The notes beneath the pieces are model-generated. The model saw only the letters and a program-made list of their open reading frames with translations. It did no database searches and was not told the origin of the DNA. Both the position numbers and the translations under genes were made by a program. From NCBI GenBank assembly GCA_000827205.1, contig KN832560.1, positions 1,799,342 to 1,834,389 on the forward strand: a DNA stretch of 35,048 nucleotides, read 5' to 3'. Source of the stretch: Plicaturopsis crispa FD-325 SS-3. Lineage: Eukaryota; Basidiomycota; Agaricomycetes; Amylocorticiales; Amylocorticiaceae. This document shows, piece by piece, positions 21,896 through 35,048 of this stretch (position 1 is its first letter; every line of letters starts with the position of its first letter).

Positions 21896-22142
21896 GCGCA
21901 GCAGGGTGTAGACCTGCAGCGGTTTGAACGCTTTCGGACACAAGCTATTTGTACAGTATACTCTACATACTAGTGCTATGTACTACTTCTAACTTACTTA
22001 CGATTCAATTTATGGACGTCATAATCTTTACGGCCTCGAGTTGGAGGCGCGACCCAGTGCATGTGCATATGCATGTGACTTCGGACACGAAAAAAAAACC
22101 GCGTCCGAGTCCGCGCGTCGAGAAACTGACTCTCAACGATCC
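21896..22142. promoter_or_regulatory. Duplicated upstream region of HNH paralogue 2
   Basis: The 80 bp before the ATG of paralogue 2 (22060-22142) resemble those before paralogue 1 (20405-20484): both have a GCATGTGACT word, a GACACGAAAAAA run and a CGCGCGTCGAGA word. The duplication therefore carried at least part of the promoter. Confidence 0.65.
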
Positions 22143-23525
22143 ATGTCTTCAAACCTCCAACAACCCGATCCACACGCTCTACCCTCTCTGCACTCCCTCG
22201 GCTTAGACCCCCACGGACAAACCGCCTGGCACATTCTCCTCAGTGCAGAGAAGAGCGCTTTGGCAAATCAACCCTCTCGGCGGAAGTACAACAGCGATCT
22301 TATAGGCGTTCGCGTATTGGGATGGCTCCTCAAGGACTTGTGGGATCACAGCCAGCAGCTTCCGTTCTGCTTGACCGCGTACGAGGGTCTTGTCGGAGAT
22401 ATCAACAGATGCGGTGTCGAGGACGGGGAACGACATCGGGAAATTTTCGACGTTGGGATATCGTACAGGAATGCTCTTATGAGCGTTTGTGAGTAGAACC
22501 CTCCGAATGGCCCGTAAATCAAATACTTACCGCGCGGCAGACCGTCCCCCTCCAGAAACCACGCCCGCGCCCTTCACCCACCGCTCTGACCCGTCCTTCA
22601 CCCAGGTACGAAAGCAGGCCCTGAGAGAAATGGATGTCGTCTCTGAGACGTATCCCGAAGCGACGATGAAGGCGAGTGCGCTTCATATTCAACCTTATCT
22701 CTGCTCGTCTCATTCTCTAAATAGGCGTTGATCAGAGACGGCTATCGATGCATGCTCTCCGGCGCGTTCGACTTGCCGTCGTGTAGGGCGGACGCAGACA
22801 TAGCAGATGCAGCAAGGGCAACATCTGCCGGCCCTCCCAAGTTCGTCCTGACACAGGGTGCCTACCTCTTCTCGGAGTCCGCGCAGGACACGGGTCCCAA
22901 GGTATGTTCGTTCTGCCTTGTCATTTTCCGTCTCGCTAATGCCGTTTCACAGCCCCCCGAATACACAGGATCTGCGTTTGCCATACTCCGCAAATTCGGC
23001 CTGGGAGACGTCGCTACCAACCTCATGAGCGGCCAGGGAGTCAATGATCTTTCCAACGTCATGACCCTGTCCACGTACCTACACGCGGAATTCGATGAAT
23101 TCGAAATATGGCTCGAAGAGGTCCCGGGCCAGGTACGCTTTCCGCACTCATCCATCCCATTGCCTCAATAATCGCGTTACTGATTCGCTTTCCGCTAGCC
23201 CCACACGTACGACCTCTGCGCGCCGCCGCGCTCCCTAGTCTTTAACCTCATCGAACTTCAAGGGGGCGCTCGTCGGGTGACGTTCGCGGTCTCGCAAGAA
23301 GTGATCGACGCGGTCTCGCAAGACGTGGTCGACGCGGGTGAACCGACGCCTCCGCTACCCGACCCCCGCCTCCTCGCCATACGCGCTGTGTGCGCACGCG
23401 TTGCTCATGCCTCGGGCGCTGTGGAGCAGATGAGACAGCTCTTGCGAGATGTGGAGGATAGTACGGTGTTGGCGAGTGATGGGAGTACGGCTGAGATTTC
23501 AGCGGCTCGGCTTAGCTTTGCTTAG
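22143..23525 (+). CDS. HNH-nuclease-domain protein, paralogue 2
   Basis: Five exons, 22143-22488, 22541-22671, 22725-22901, 22953-23132 and 23199-23525, give 386 residues. Exons 3 and 4 have exactly the lengths of paralogue 1 (177 and 180 nt), and all introns are in the same phases. The core opens with ALIRDGYRCMLSGAFD. At the place of the first HNH His (HLFPE in paralogue 1) it has YLFSES. The last His is kept (NVMTLSTYLHAEFDEFEIWL). Intron 2 (22672-22724) is again GC-AG, donor AAG|GCGAGT. The second Cys of paralogue 1's CMIC is Ser here. A gene finder that refuses GC donors would break both genes at this point. The product is probably nuclease-dead or altered, unless another residue serves. 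Confidence 0.82.
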
Positions 23526-24508
23526 TCGGGAGGCTTGCAATATGTCTCGCAAAGTGCGTATCTTCGCCGTGAACGCTAAAAAGCAGTGTTCATGCACCCA
23601 TAGGATGGAACGCCACGTCGGCAGCTCAGTACGATGCTAGCGCTGGACGAGATCACGTCTCCGCGACGTCCCATCCCCTCGTCAACTGTAGCTGTCGCGT
23701 TCAGAGCCCCGTCGCCACGTCGACCCACCCTGGACGCTTGCACGCCAAATCCCTCCCGTCAGCGACCCGCGCGGGTTCTTGGCGAGAACCTCCTATGCTG
23801 ATCGAGTATCATGTGAAGGTGTTTCAGTGGAACTGGCGAGACAGAACTCGGTTGCATGCCCGGATGTTGTGGCGTTATACACGCCGGTGCGTCCCCGTCG
23901 TATCTTGCCTTATGCGCCATACTTACTCATAGTATGAGCTAGAGCTGAGAGGCGAATACGTGCTCGTCTGTATCGACGAACACCATGCTGCAGTTCAACC
24001 CAGTATAGCAGAAATGTCTTGCGGGGTCATGATGTAGCGGTCTAATATTGCCATTCAACTTGAGCTTTTGCGAGTTACTGGATGCTACACACATTCTTTG
24101 ACAGTAAACGGCTCGACATATTCGCGCCATCTCCCTGATATGACGCCACCATGAACTACGTTGATTGTGCACAACAGACAGGGCTACATTTCAAAATCAA
24201 TCAGCCGACAGAAAGTGTTCATCATTTGCACGTCTAAGATACAGTAGTGCGCAGACAGCAGAGAAATGTTAAAACACGGGAGGAAATGCGTGTGACATAT
24301 ACGTATAGAAAGATAGGTTGCGGGGTAAGTAAACGAGACGGGGATGTAGTGAGAATGAGAAAACAAGCAGCGCGACGAAAGGGATGGATGTGAGAAAATA
24401 CGCGACACACAACGGACGAATGTAGAAACCGGGAAACGAAACCGAAACCAAAAGCACCTCCAGCCAATACAATTAACCATTTACTACTTCTTCTTCTCGC
24501 GAGGCCGC
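23526..24508. other. Convergent intergenic region, no gene recognised
   Basis: Lies between the 3' ends of HNH paralogue 2 (plus) and the SR-protein kinase (minus). The part from about 24180 to 24508 is likely kinase 3' UTR. Frames here are short and without domains. Confidence 0.5.
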
Positions 24509-28282
<3,774 letters not shown>

Positions 28283-30654
28283 ATGGACTATCCAGGCGAT
28301 CAGTCCGAATCTTCCCCGTCCTCGCCAAACGACAATCCTCGGCCTCCGCCGCCACGCCGCTCCCGCGCCTCCTCCCAGTCCCAGGGCCGCCGCTCCCGCC
28401 GCCCCAGCGAATCCGACCCCGCCTCCGCCACACCCGCCAAAGAGCGCATCCTCTCCTTCGGCTCGCGCGACCGCGAGGCCAAAAAAATGACCACCGTACT
28501 ATACATGCTCTCGGACGAGCTCGACGCGGAGCGCGCGCGTGCGGTGAGTGCGGAGGCGGACAACGCGGAGCTGCGAGTGCAGATGCGTGCGCTCATTGCG
28601 GAGCGCGACCGGGCAAGGACAGAGGTCGTGCAGGTGCGCCGCGCGCTGGAGGAGTGGCAGCGCCGCTGCGGAGAGGCGCAGCAGGAGATCTTTCGCGGGC
28701 AGGCGATATTGGACAGGGTCGAGGCGCAGCGGCTCGATGCGGAGGCGGATGCGGCGCGCTCGCGCTCGACGGCGAGGCAGTTCAAGGAGGAGCTGCTCGT
28801 TATACGCGCGAGGGAGGAGGGGTTTGAGATCGGGTTCAAGCGTGGATTCGCGCGGGCGAGGAACGAGGCGGCGGGTGGGAATCGGTATGGGCAGGAGCTC
28901 GTTCGGGAGGACAGCGATGAGAGTGACCCCTCCATCGAGACGGCGTTCACCACGGAGCTGCCACCGCCGCCTCCGCCGCCTATCGAGCGTCCACGCCGCT
29001 CCCAATCCGCTAGGTGCGTCTTGTGTCTACTGTCCCAGTTCCACACTAACATACTTGCAGGCCGTCGACTAGCTCACGCCACAGCCATCGCACACACGAC
29101 ACCGCCCTGCACGCCCCCACGCTCCCCGTCCCAACGCTCACCACGCCCCTCCCCGTGCCCTCCCCCTCTCATGCCCCGCCCTCGCGCGCCGCCTCCCGCA
29201 CGCCCGTCCCCATCCCCGTCCCCGCACCGCTCCACGCGCCCGAAGAAATCCACCCCATCCCCTCCCGCTGGCACTCCCGCTCGCCCTCCTGCAAGTCCGC
29301 CGCGGACATCCCGCCCGACAACTGGATCCCCGTCTCGCACGGCGGCGGCGCCATGGACATCCCGCCCCCACACGAGATGGCGCCGCCCCCGCCGTCGCCG
29401 TCCCCGCGCCCCATCCCCGCGCCGCCCATCCCGCCGCCCGAGGAGGGCATGCTGTTTCAGCCGGTGCGCGCGAGGGATTATGCGTACCCGGATGGGGCGC
29501 AGCGCCAGGGCCAGGGCCGTCGCTCGCGCGCGTCGTCGATGGCTTCGCGTGGGTCCACGCATATTTCTGAGCTCGATATAGTTAGCCCCCCGCGTGGCGA
29601 CCCGCGAAACTACCCTAATGACCCGCGCAACAACTACCCTAATGACCCACGAAACTCAAACTACACCAACGACCCGCGCGGCACGACCCCGCGCCCGCCC
29701 TCGCAGCAGCAGCGCCGGCAGACCGAGATCATCGCCGAGCAGTGGCGGAACGCGAACCCGGATGTGCATCGCGGCGGAGCAGCACGTGCGAATCCAGATG
29801 TGGGGGCAGCAGCAGCACGCAGGCACGATGTACGCTGATTTCTCTCTGTGGTCGTCGTCGTGTCGTGTCGTTTTGAGACGAGGCGCTTGCAGCTGTCGTC
29901 CCCGCGCGTGGGCGGGCCGCGCAGGCCGCGCGAGGTTGTGATGCCGACGCCGCTCGCGGGCGCGCCGTCGCCGTCGCCGTCGCAGCCGCTCGCAGGTGCA
30001 TCGCGGCAGGGAAACCCGCCTGCGGGTGGGCCGAGGAAGGTGCAGCCGCACCCGCAGGCGCAGTCGCAAGAGGATACGCGTCGCTCCCCGCTGGACTTCA
30101 TACGCAAGCGCTTCGTAAACCGCTCGTTTTCGAGCCCCGGCGTACCGAACATCAGCATCGAGCCACCTGTGAGTCTATTCTTTCCTTCGTCTATGCGCTT
30201 TTATTCACCCCTTCTGCTTGTGCAATAGTCGAAATCGCCCTCGAACGACTCGTCGACCAGCGGTGGCGCGCCGCAGCCGAACCTCCTCAGCCCCGATCTC
30301 AGCATGCAGCCGCTCCCAAGGGACGACGCCCAAAACCGCCCAGCGCCTCCACCTCGCATGCCCTCTCCCCACGACGGGCCGATGCCCGCAGGCTTCGTAC
30401 CCCTTGGCGGCCCGCCCGTCATCTCGCACTCGCCAGACTACTTTTCCTACGAACCGCGCAACGACCCGCTGCGCCCGAAGCGCACGCCGCAGTACCCGTC
30501 GCCGCCTGGCCTGGTCGAGTCGCCGCCGCGGCCGTCGTCGTCGGCGGGCGTGCGTGCTGCGAGTCCGTCGTCTGCGCGGACGCAGAGCCGACCGACGAGA
30601 AGGAGGGTATTCAGCCAGGGTGCTGAAAACCGTCCGTTCTCGGGACAGAATTAG
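28283..30654 (+). CDS. Coiled-coil, proline-rich protein with RS-rich N-terminus
   Basis: Exons 28283-29013, 29061-29829, 29893-30168 and 30229-30654 give 733 residues (introns 47, 63 and 60 nt). Residues 20-45 are rich in Arg-Ser pairs (PRRSRASSQSQGRRSRR). A long charged coiled coil runs from about 66 to 175 and is followed by the motif EEGFEIGFKRGFARARNEA (179-197). The rest (about 225-733) is disordered: proline runs, then a degenerate DPRN/YPND repeat near 440-465, an EIIAEQWR segment near 480 and a basic patch (DFIRKRFVNRSFSSP). No enzyme domain, signal or membrane segment is seen. It resembles uncharacterised agaricomycete proteins; a scaffold role is inference. The N-terminal RS pairs make it a conceivable substrate of the SRPK encoded next door. 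Confidence 0.85.
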
Positions 30655-32090
30655 CTTCGGTCGGTCATCGTACAATCCGGGATGCTGCTACTGCAATTTT
30701 CATCTGCCTCATGTACATGTACAATTCACTGTCTCAGTGCTTGCATCTTTACTCTGTCATCCATTCATACTTACGCTATATCCGCCCATGCTGTATCTTT
30801 ACTTACTCTCGTGTATGCGTATATCTGTATACCTTTTTGCATCTTCGAACAATTGTCTCTCATGTTGATCACCACACTTACTTATCTTGCTCTGTTCGGT
30901 GTACATGTCGTGTTGTACACCCAATACTGGCATGGTGCTTCATCACCTACCTGTAATGAGTGCCTAGCTATGATGCATACCAGCCTGTGATAACAGCTTC
31001 ATATGATGCACCATCTCACCTGTAGTCACAGCAAAAGCCAAACCTGGCCAATAGCCCCTCGAGCGCGCACCTGCAGGGCGCTTAATCAACGCACGGGCCT
31101 GTTACGCCCGCCGTATGCGTCGCTCTATGCACTATGGGCTTTGGATCATCTAAGCGGCGCTTCAATTGTGAGGATATGCTGATTGAGCTGAACGAACATG
31201 CACGAACCCCACGGCGCCTGTATCTTAATGTTTTTTGCAATGCACTCTTCAATGACTACTGAATATGCGCGGCGTTTCTTTTTGAATGCCATTGCAAATA
31301 CAATCCACGATGTAAACTGCAGAGAGAGCCTACCGAACACACAATAACACTCATGATATATGCTCTGCTGCTAGAATGAGGGCATCCAGGACAGTAATGA
31401 GAAAACAGCCACGAAATAGCGCCTTGCGATCGAAGAATTCCCTCAGTTTTACACTGTGGGAACAAAACACAATGAATTTCCGGATTTAGATCAATGACGG
31501 TACCAAATTCATTGTATTTTACGCTGATTCGGCCTACAATGGATTTCATTGTTTCGCCCGCACGGTCAAAAACATTGTGTGAATCAATGACACGAAAATC
31601 TCGAATACTTCCTACACTGGCTTTCATTGTAAGATACAATGGCAACTTTCTGCTTGCTGCAAACGCTCTGAAACTCTGCTGTTGCTTTCACCTCGCATAC
31701 CAGCGACTACTAGGCATGCCCTAAGCAGCTCGGGCACCCTACGAGTCCCCGAGACTAGCCCTTTCACGGGGACGGTCCTAGTACCCGATGCGACTCGAAG
31801 TGGCACTCGGTGAGTCGGTGGCCTCTTGTATTCATACGTCTCTCCCTCGTTGCATGCTAACCTATATGTGTACAAGTGCTACTGACACCCGGAAAAAGAA
31901 TGGGCGTCGCTATGAGACATCGAGGACAGCTATCAGGCTGCGCTGCACCCCTCGCTTGAAGCGCGAACGTGACACGAGTAAGCCAGCCGTTGACACCTTG
32001 AACTAGCCAGTATTGACTTCAGACAGAGGTTTATACCACCGAATCAAATGCTTGCTATGCACGCGGTAAATTCCCGTGCGTGCTGAGCGC
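30655..32090. other. Gene-poor, relatively AT-rich region
   Basis: Holds the 3' UTR of the coiled-coil gene and then sequence without supported genes. The frame at 31256-31645 (minus, 129 codons) has no recognised domain and overlaps the palindrome cluster at 31467-31641. Confidence 0.5.
31467..31641. repeat. Cluster of ACAATG/CATTGT inverted repeats
   Basis: About nine CAATG/CATTG words within 175 bp, several arranged as perfect inverted repeats: ACAATG-GATTT-CATTGT at 31536-31552, CATTG-TGTGAAT-CAATG at 31573-31589 and CATTGTA-AGA-TACAATG at 31625-31641. The word is close to the ACAAT core bound by HMG-box proteins. Function unknown. Confidence 0.7.
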
Positions 32091-32099
32091 CAGACAATG

Positions 32100-32660
32100 C
32101 AGGAGCAGACCACGCTCGCGGCGATCCTCGAGCTTGCGGTACCTTGTGCAGTGCTGGGGCGACGGCTCCATCTTCGACAAGAATGGCGCAAGCGCGAGGT
32201 GCGGGTGCGTCCCCTCCTCCTCCCACACATCCTCATTCCGACCTGACAGTGAACGGGAAGGAGGCCAAGGGCAACAAGGAGGCCGCCGCGGAGGGCAAGG
32301 ACGACGCGAAAAAAATCAAGGGCAGCGGTGCAGACGCCCTACGCCGCGCCATCGGCACACTCATGGGGTGCGACTCGAAGGTGAGCGCGGACGGCGCGTT
32401 CGTCGTGGAGCTCGACACTGCGGACTTGATGGATTTCAGTCTCGGTGTGGACGGTGCGGAGGATCTTGTGATCGGCACGGAGGGGCTCATCTCGCCCGAG
32501 CTCGCGGCAGCGCTGGGCAAGCGGGGCTCGATGTGCGCGGTGACAAAATGCGGATTAGCAGGAGGCCCCGCTCACCTGGGCCCGCGTACACATCGGCTGC
32601 GACTCGATGATTCCGCCCACGTTCGTCTCGCTGCCCCGTGTATGGATAAATGTATGTTCA
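32100..32660 (+). pseudogene. Orphan coding fragment, family not recognised
   Basis: From about 32230 to 32550 the plus-strand frame has the strong G/C third-base preference of real genes here and reads as a well-behaved protein (LRRAIGTLMGCDSKVSADGA, then FVVELDTADLMDFSLGVDG and ELAAALGKRGSM). After a break near 32550 another frame continues plausibly with EAPLTWARVHIGCDSMIPPT and FVSLPRVW to about 32650. No normal-sized intron joins the two, and no start codon or upstream exon fits. It looks like an internal piece of a larger gene that was copied or stranded here. I do not know the parent protein. Confidence 0.45.
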
Positions 32661-32690
32661 ATGCAAGTTTATTCAATCATTCAATGCAGT

Positions 32691-33765
32691 CTACAAGTTC
32701 TCGTCGTTCTGATCGTCTCCCGCCGCAACCGCTTCATCTCCGTCAGTGAAAACAGTACGTGCAAGGCCCCCACTGCGGTCGATAATGCTCCAACACCCGC
32801 GGTGCGCAATGCGGCCAACCGCAGCCCCAATTGTCTGTAAGTCAGTGACAACTTGTGTCGTGTAAGTAGTATACTTGGTTATGACTTCTGTCGCGTCCAT
32901 TCCTCGCGTTTGGCACGGAGTGATAACAGCAAGAAGGCGCTCCTGGTTTCGGAATACACCCCAGATGCTGTCCCCAGAGAGTCGGCAAACTAGAATCTTC
33001 TCAAGTCGTCCGTAGAAGACTTGCCGTGTCCACTCTGGTATCTTGGCGTCTCGTGCATGCGCGGGGTTTTTCACTTCGACTTCATACTGAACGCAGTATA
33101 CTGTGAGCGACATCTAGGGTAACAACAGATATATGTACACACCCTGACATAGGATGCGTTACGCTTGCCCCGCTCTGAGACGGTCGAACGGATGCTATCC
33201 CCTCCATGTAGGATGCGTACTTTACCCCAGACTGGCATATTGACGGGCAGTTTTGCCTTGACGAGTGCCTTGCTGTGGCCAATAACCTGGCAGAAATACG
33301 AGGCAATCTTTTCCCTCAAGGGATTGTCGGGTGTAAAGACGGCGATATACGGAAAGCGGAGCGCGCTAACGGGGTCTGCGGGATGGTGTTCATCAGGCCA
33401 GGGAGACAAAACCATCGATAGGAAACGAGTCGATGCAACGGCACTCACATTCAGCATACTGGGTCTCATGGCTTGATGGGATGTCAGTGAACTTTTTTAC
33501 TGTGGACGACAGTTCGTCCGCTAAGTCATATCTGGCGGCGAGCTGTCCTAGATATGCCCTGCGTAGCACACGGTTCCTTAGATTTGCCCACGGCTGACTT
33601 CTCGACTTCAAGCCCGAGCCTAGAAAGCCGCACATCCGCTCAAGGCCAAAACACCATGTTGCCCAGGAGGGCGCGCAGTAGGCGATGTCATCGGCAACAT
33701 GAAGGAGACCGTGTATAACCAAGGGACAGGCTGAAAGGCGATCTTCACGATACTGATAGTAGTAC
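32691..33765 (-). mobile_element. C-terminal remnant of a Tnp2-like (CACTA-type) transposase gene
   Basis: Three linked exons on the minus strand: 33765-33449, 33375-33139 and 33100-32691. They read LVIHGLLHVADDIAYCAPSW, CFGLERMCGFLGSGLKSR and ALRFPYIAVFTPDNPLREK, then FYGRLEKILVCRLSGDSIWG and VVTDLQTIGAAVGRI, and finally CWSIIDRSGGLARTVF before the stop. I associate this succession with the C-terminal part of Tnp2-type transposases common in basidiomycete genomes, from memory. The N-terminal catalytic part should lie upstream (33.8-35 kb) but is absent. No terminal inverted repeats were found. The last intron is only 38 nt by this model, so that junction is doubtful. This is a truncated, probably immobile DNA-transposon relic. 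Confidence 0.55.
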
Positions 33766-34110
33766 CTAGTAGGCGTACAATCAGTACACGGACCCTGAGC
33801 ATATGTCAGCCGCTGCAGCTACTGCGATCCTCAAAAAGTTCAAAGAATAGGGATTTTAAGTCATCAATTTTCCTCGCATAATTCAGGGATTTTGTCTCTC
33901 AGCAGGCCAGGGTTCGAGTCCCACTCTCGGATTTACTTTATTATGTTGTGGGCGATGCAGTCTCAAATTTTTTTATCAATGTACATGGATTCCAGATTCG
34001 CTATAGCCTTTGTCACCTAAACTCAAAACTCAAAACTGTATCTCGAGGTTCTTCGACACTTCTGATCTTAGCTTCTCATATAGAATACAAAGCTGTATTC
34101 CCTGCAGACG

Positions 34111-34311
34111 ATGGATCTTCCATTCCACGCTAACCATGGATCCTGCATTCCACGCTGACCATGGATCCTGCATTCCCCGTGCACCATGGGTTCTACAATC
34201 TGTGCAAATAATGGATTTTCCCTTCCCCTTGAAATAATGGATCCTACATTCCCTGCAAACATTGGATCCTGCATTCCACACTGGTTATGGATCCTACATT
34301 CCTTGATTAAC
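34111..34311. repeat. 25-bp minisatellite, eight units
   Basis: Units begin ATGGATCCTRCATTCC and recur at 34111, 34136, 34161, 34186, 34211, 34237, 34262 and 34287, a period of 25 bp with one 26-bp unit. Most units keep GGATCC. Units differ by several substitutions, so the array is not recent. It is non-coding; the open frames through it are by-products. Confidence 0.9.
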
Positions 34312-34598
34312 ATCTATGCATGCCAACTTTGGACTGATCATAGATTCCATAAGATAACAAAGGATCCTAACTTCCCGTCAAAATTGATACTATATGATCT
34401 CTATTTCGCTGTCGGCGTGCATAGATTTTTGTAAGTGCTGAATATATTTTGCTGCTCATATACTTGTAGTGCCTTGTGAGTCGTAGAGCTTCATATACTG
34501 TCGTCCATTCAGCATTGTTGTGTTGTCGTGTATACACATGCACATATTTAACAGCTTCTCTACGCCAAGCCTGCAGGAAACCGGTACAATTGCTGCTT

Positions 34599-34613
34599 TA
34601 TTTAGGGTTAGGG
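34599..34613 (+). repeat. Short telomere-like motif (TTAGGGTTAGGG)
   Basis: Two perfect TTAGGG units preceded by TTTA and followed by TGG. No gene start was recognised close by, unlike the copy at 13531. It may be an interstitial telomeric scar or chance. Confidence 0.6.
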
Positions 34614-35048
34614 TGGTAGTTGTCGAAAAAAGTCGCTGGAGAAGAGGTTGGCGAAAGACAGGCAACAGGATGCTGGGGGTCCAACATCGATCCTGTTTCG
34701 CCTTTATAGGCTCTTCAGGTCTGTCTTAGTAAATTCGGTGAGTAAGCGCCAAGTCCGATTGGTGAGCGGGCGCATAGCATTCGTAAGAATCATTAGTAAA
34801 CCCGCGCCCGATCGGGCGCGGCCTTAATCAGCGTCGTGCTATTATTAGTAACAGCTTACTGATCGCTGATTGATCGTCATGTGATTAATCGCCTCTGGAA
34901 TGTTCCAGGCCTATGATGTCACGGAACCTCCACGTGGTATGTGGGTCACACGTGGGCCATGCACCACCGGGGATACTACCGCCATGCCGGAGTAAACCCG
35001 GACCTGTCCTACCGGTTAAGGTTAGGTAACGATAATAAAACACGCGGG

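Larger units (their letters stand above)
33766..35048. other. Gene-free, repeat-bearing end of the window
   Basis: No coding region was recognised. It contains a tRNA T-arm-like word near 33908, the 25-bp minisatellite, a short telomere-like motif and, from about 34750, GC-rich inverted words (CCCGCGCCCGATCGGGCGCGG). It may be a piece of an unidentified repeat. Confidence 0.5.

Noticed and set aside
28300-29562. Minus-strand frames opposite the coiled-coil gene (250, 168 and 162 codons)
   Set aside because: Antisense by-products of biased codons; the plus strand gives a consistent four-exon gene.
31256-31645. 129-codon minus-strand frame
   Set aside because: It runs through the ACAATG palindrome cluster, its codon use is unlike the local genes and no family is recognised.
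33900-33950. tRNA-like T-arm (GGGTTCGAGTCCC)
   Set aside because: Only three base pairs of the T stem form and no matching acceptor, D or anticodon arm is found upstream; at most a fragment of a tRNA-derived repeat.

Overview
The window is nuclear DNA of a filamentous basidiomycete, most likely an agaricomycete. The signs are GC-rich coding exons cut by many 47-97 nt introns, an agaricomycete-style F-box/leucine-rich protein, a basidiomycete HNH-nuclease family, a Tnp2-like transposase remnant, and TTAGGG-type motifs. No bacterial operon, CRISPR array, rRNA or convincing tRNA was seen. All exon models were spliced by eye from GT-AG (twice GC-AG) sites and reading-frame continuity.

Layout. 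0.9-3.2 kb is a decayed inverted copy of the F-box locus at 15.4-18.0 kb. 3.8-5.9 kb (-) holds a seven-exon protein with four C2HC-type fingers. 5.9-11.1 kb is mostly empty, with one weak two-exon candidate. 11.15-11.83 kb (-) is a small single-pass membrane protein with a proline-rich PPAY tail. 12.24-13.46 kb (-) is RPF2, a Brix-domain ribosome assembly factor. RPF2 shares a 456-bp divergent upstream region with an unrecognised protein (13.9-15.3 kb, +) built from two copies of one domain. That region carries a telomere-like box and a palindrome. 17.08-18.70 kb (+) is the intact F-box gene; its last codons and downstream sequence are repeated three times in tandem (18.6-20.3 kb). 20.5-23.5 kb (+) holds two tandem HNH paralogues with identical exon layouts, each keeping a GC-AG intron and each missing a different catalytic histidine. 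24.5-26.9 kb (-) is an SR-protein kinase (SRPK/Sky1 type), divergent from a coiled-coil, proline-rich protein with an RS-rich N-terminus (28.3-30.65 kb, +). From 30.7 kb to the end the sequence is gene-poor and relic-rich: a palindrome cluster, an orphan coding fragment, the C-terminal part of a Tnp2-like transposase, an eight-unit 25-bp minisatellite and a second short telomere-like motif.

How it fits together. The housekeeping genes (RPF2, SRPK) are clean and well spliced. Around them lie lineage-specific, duplicating families (F-box, HNH, duplicated-domain protein, finger protein), as expected of fast-evolving fungal accessory DNA. The most unusual signals are the large inverted duplication enclosing four genes, the paired HNH paralogues with complementary active-site losses, and the telomere-like box in front of a ribosome-biogenesis gene.
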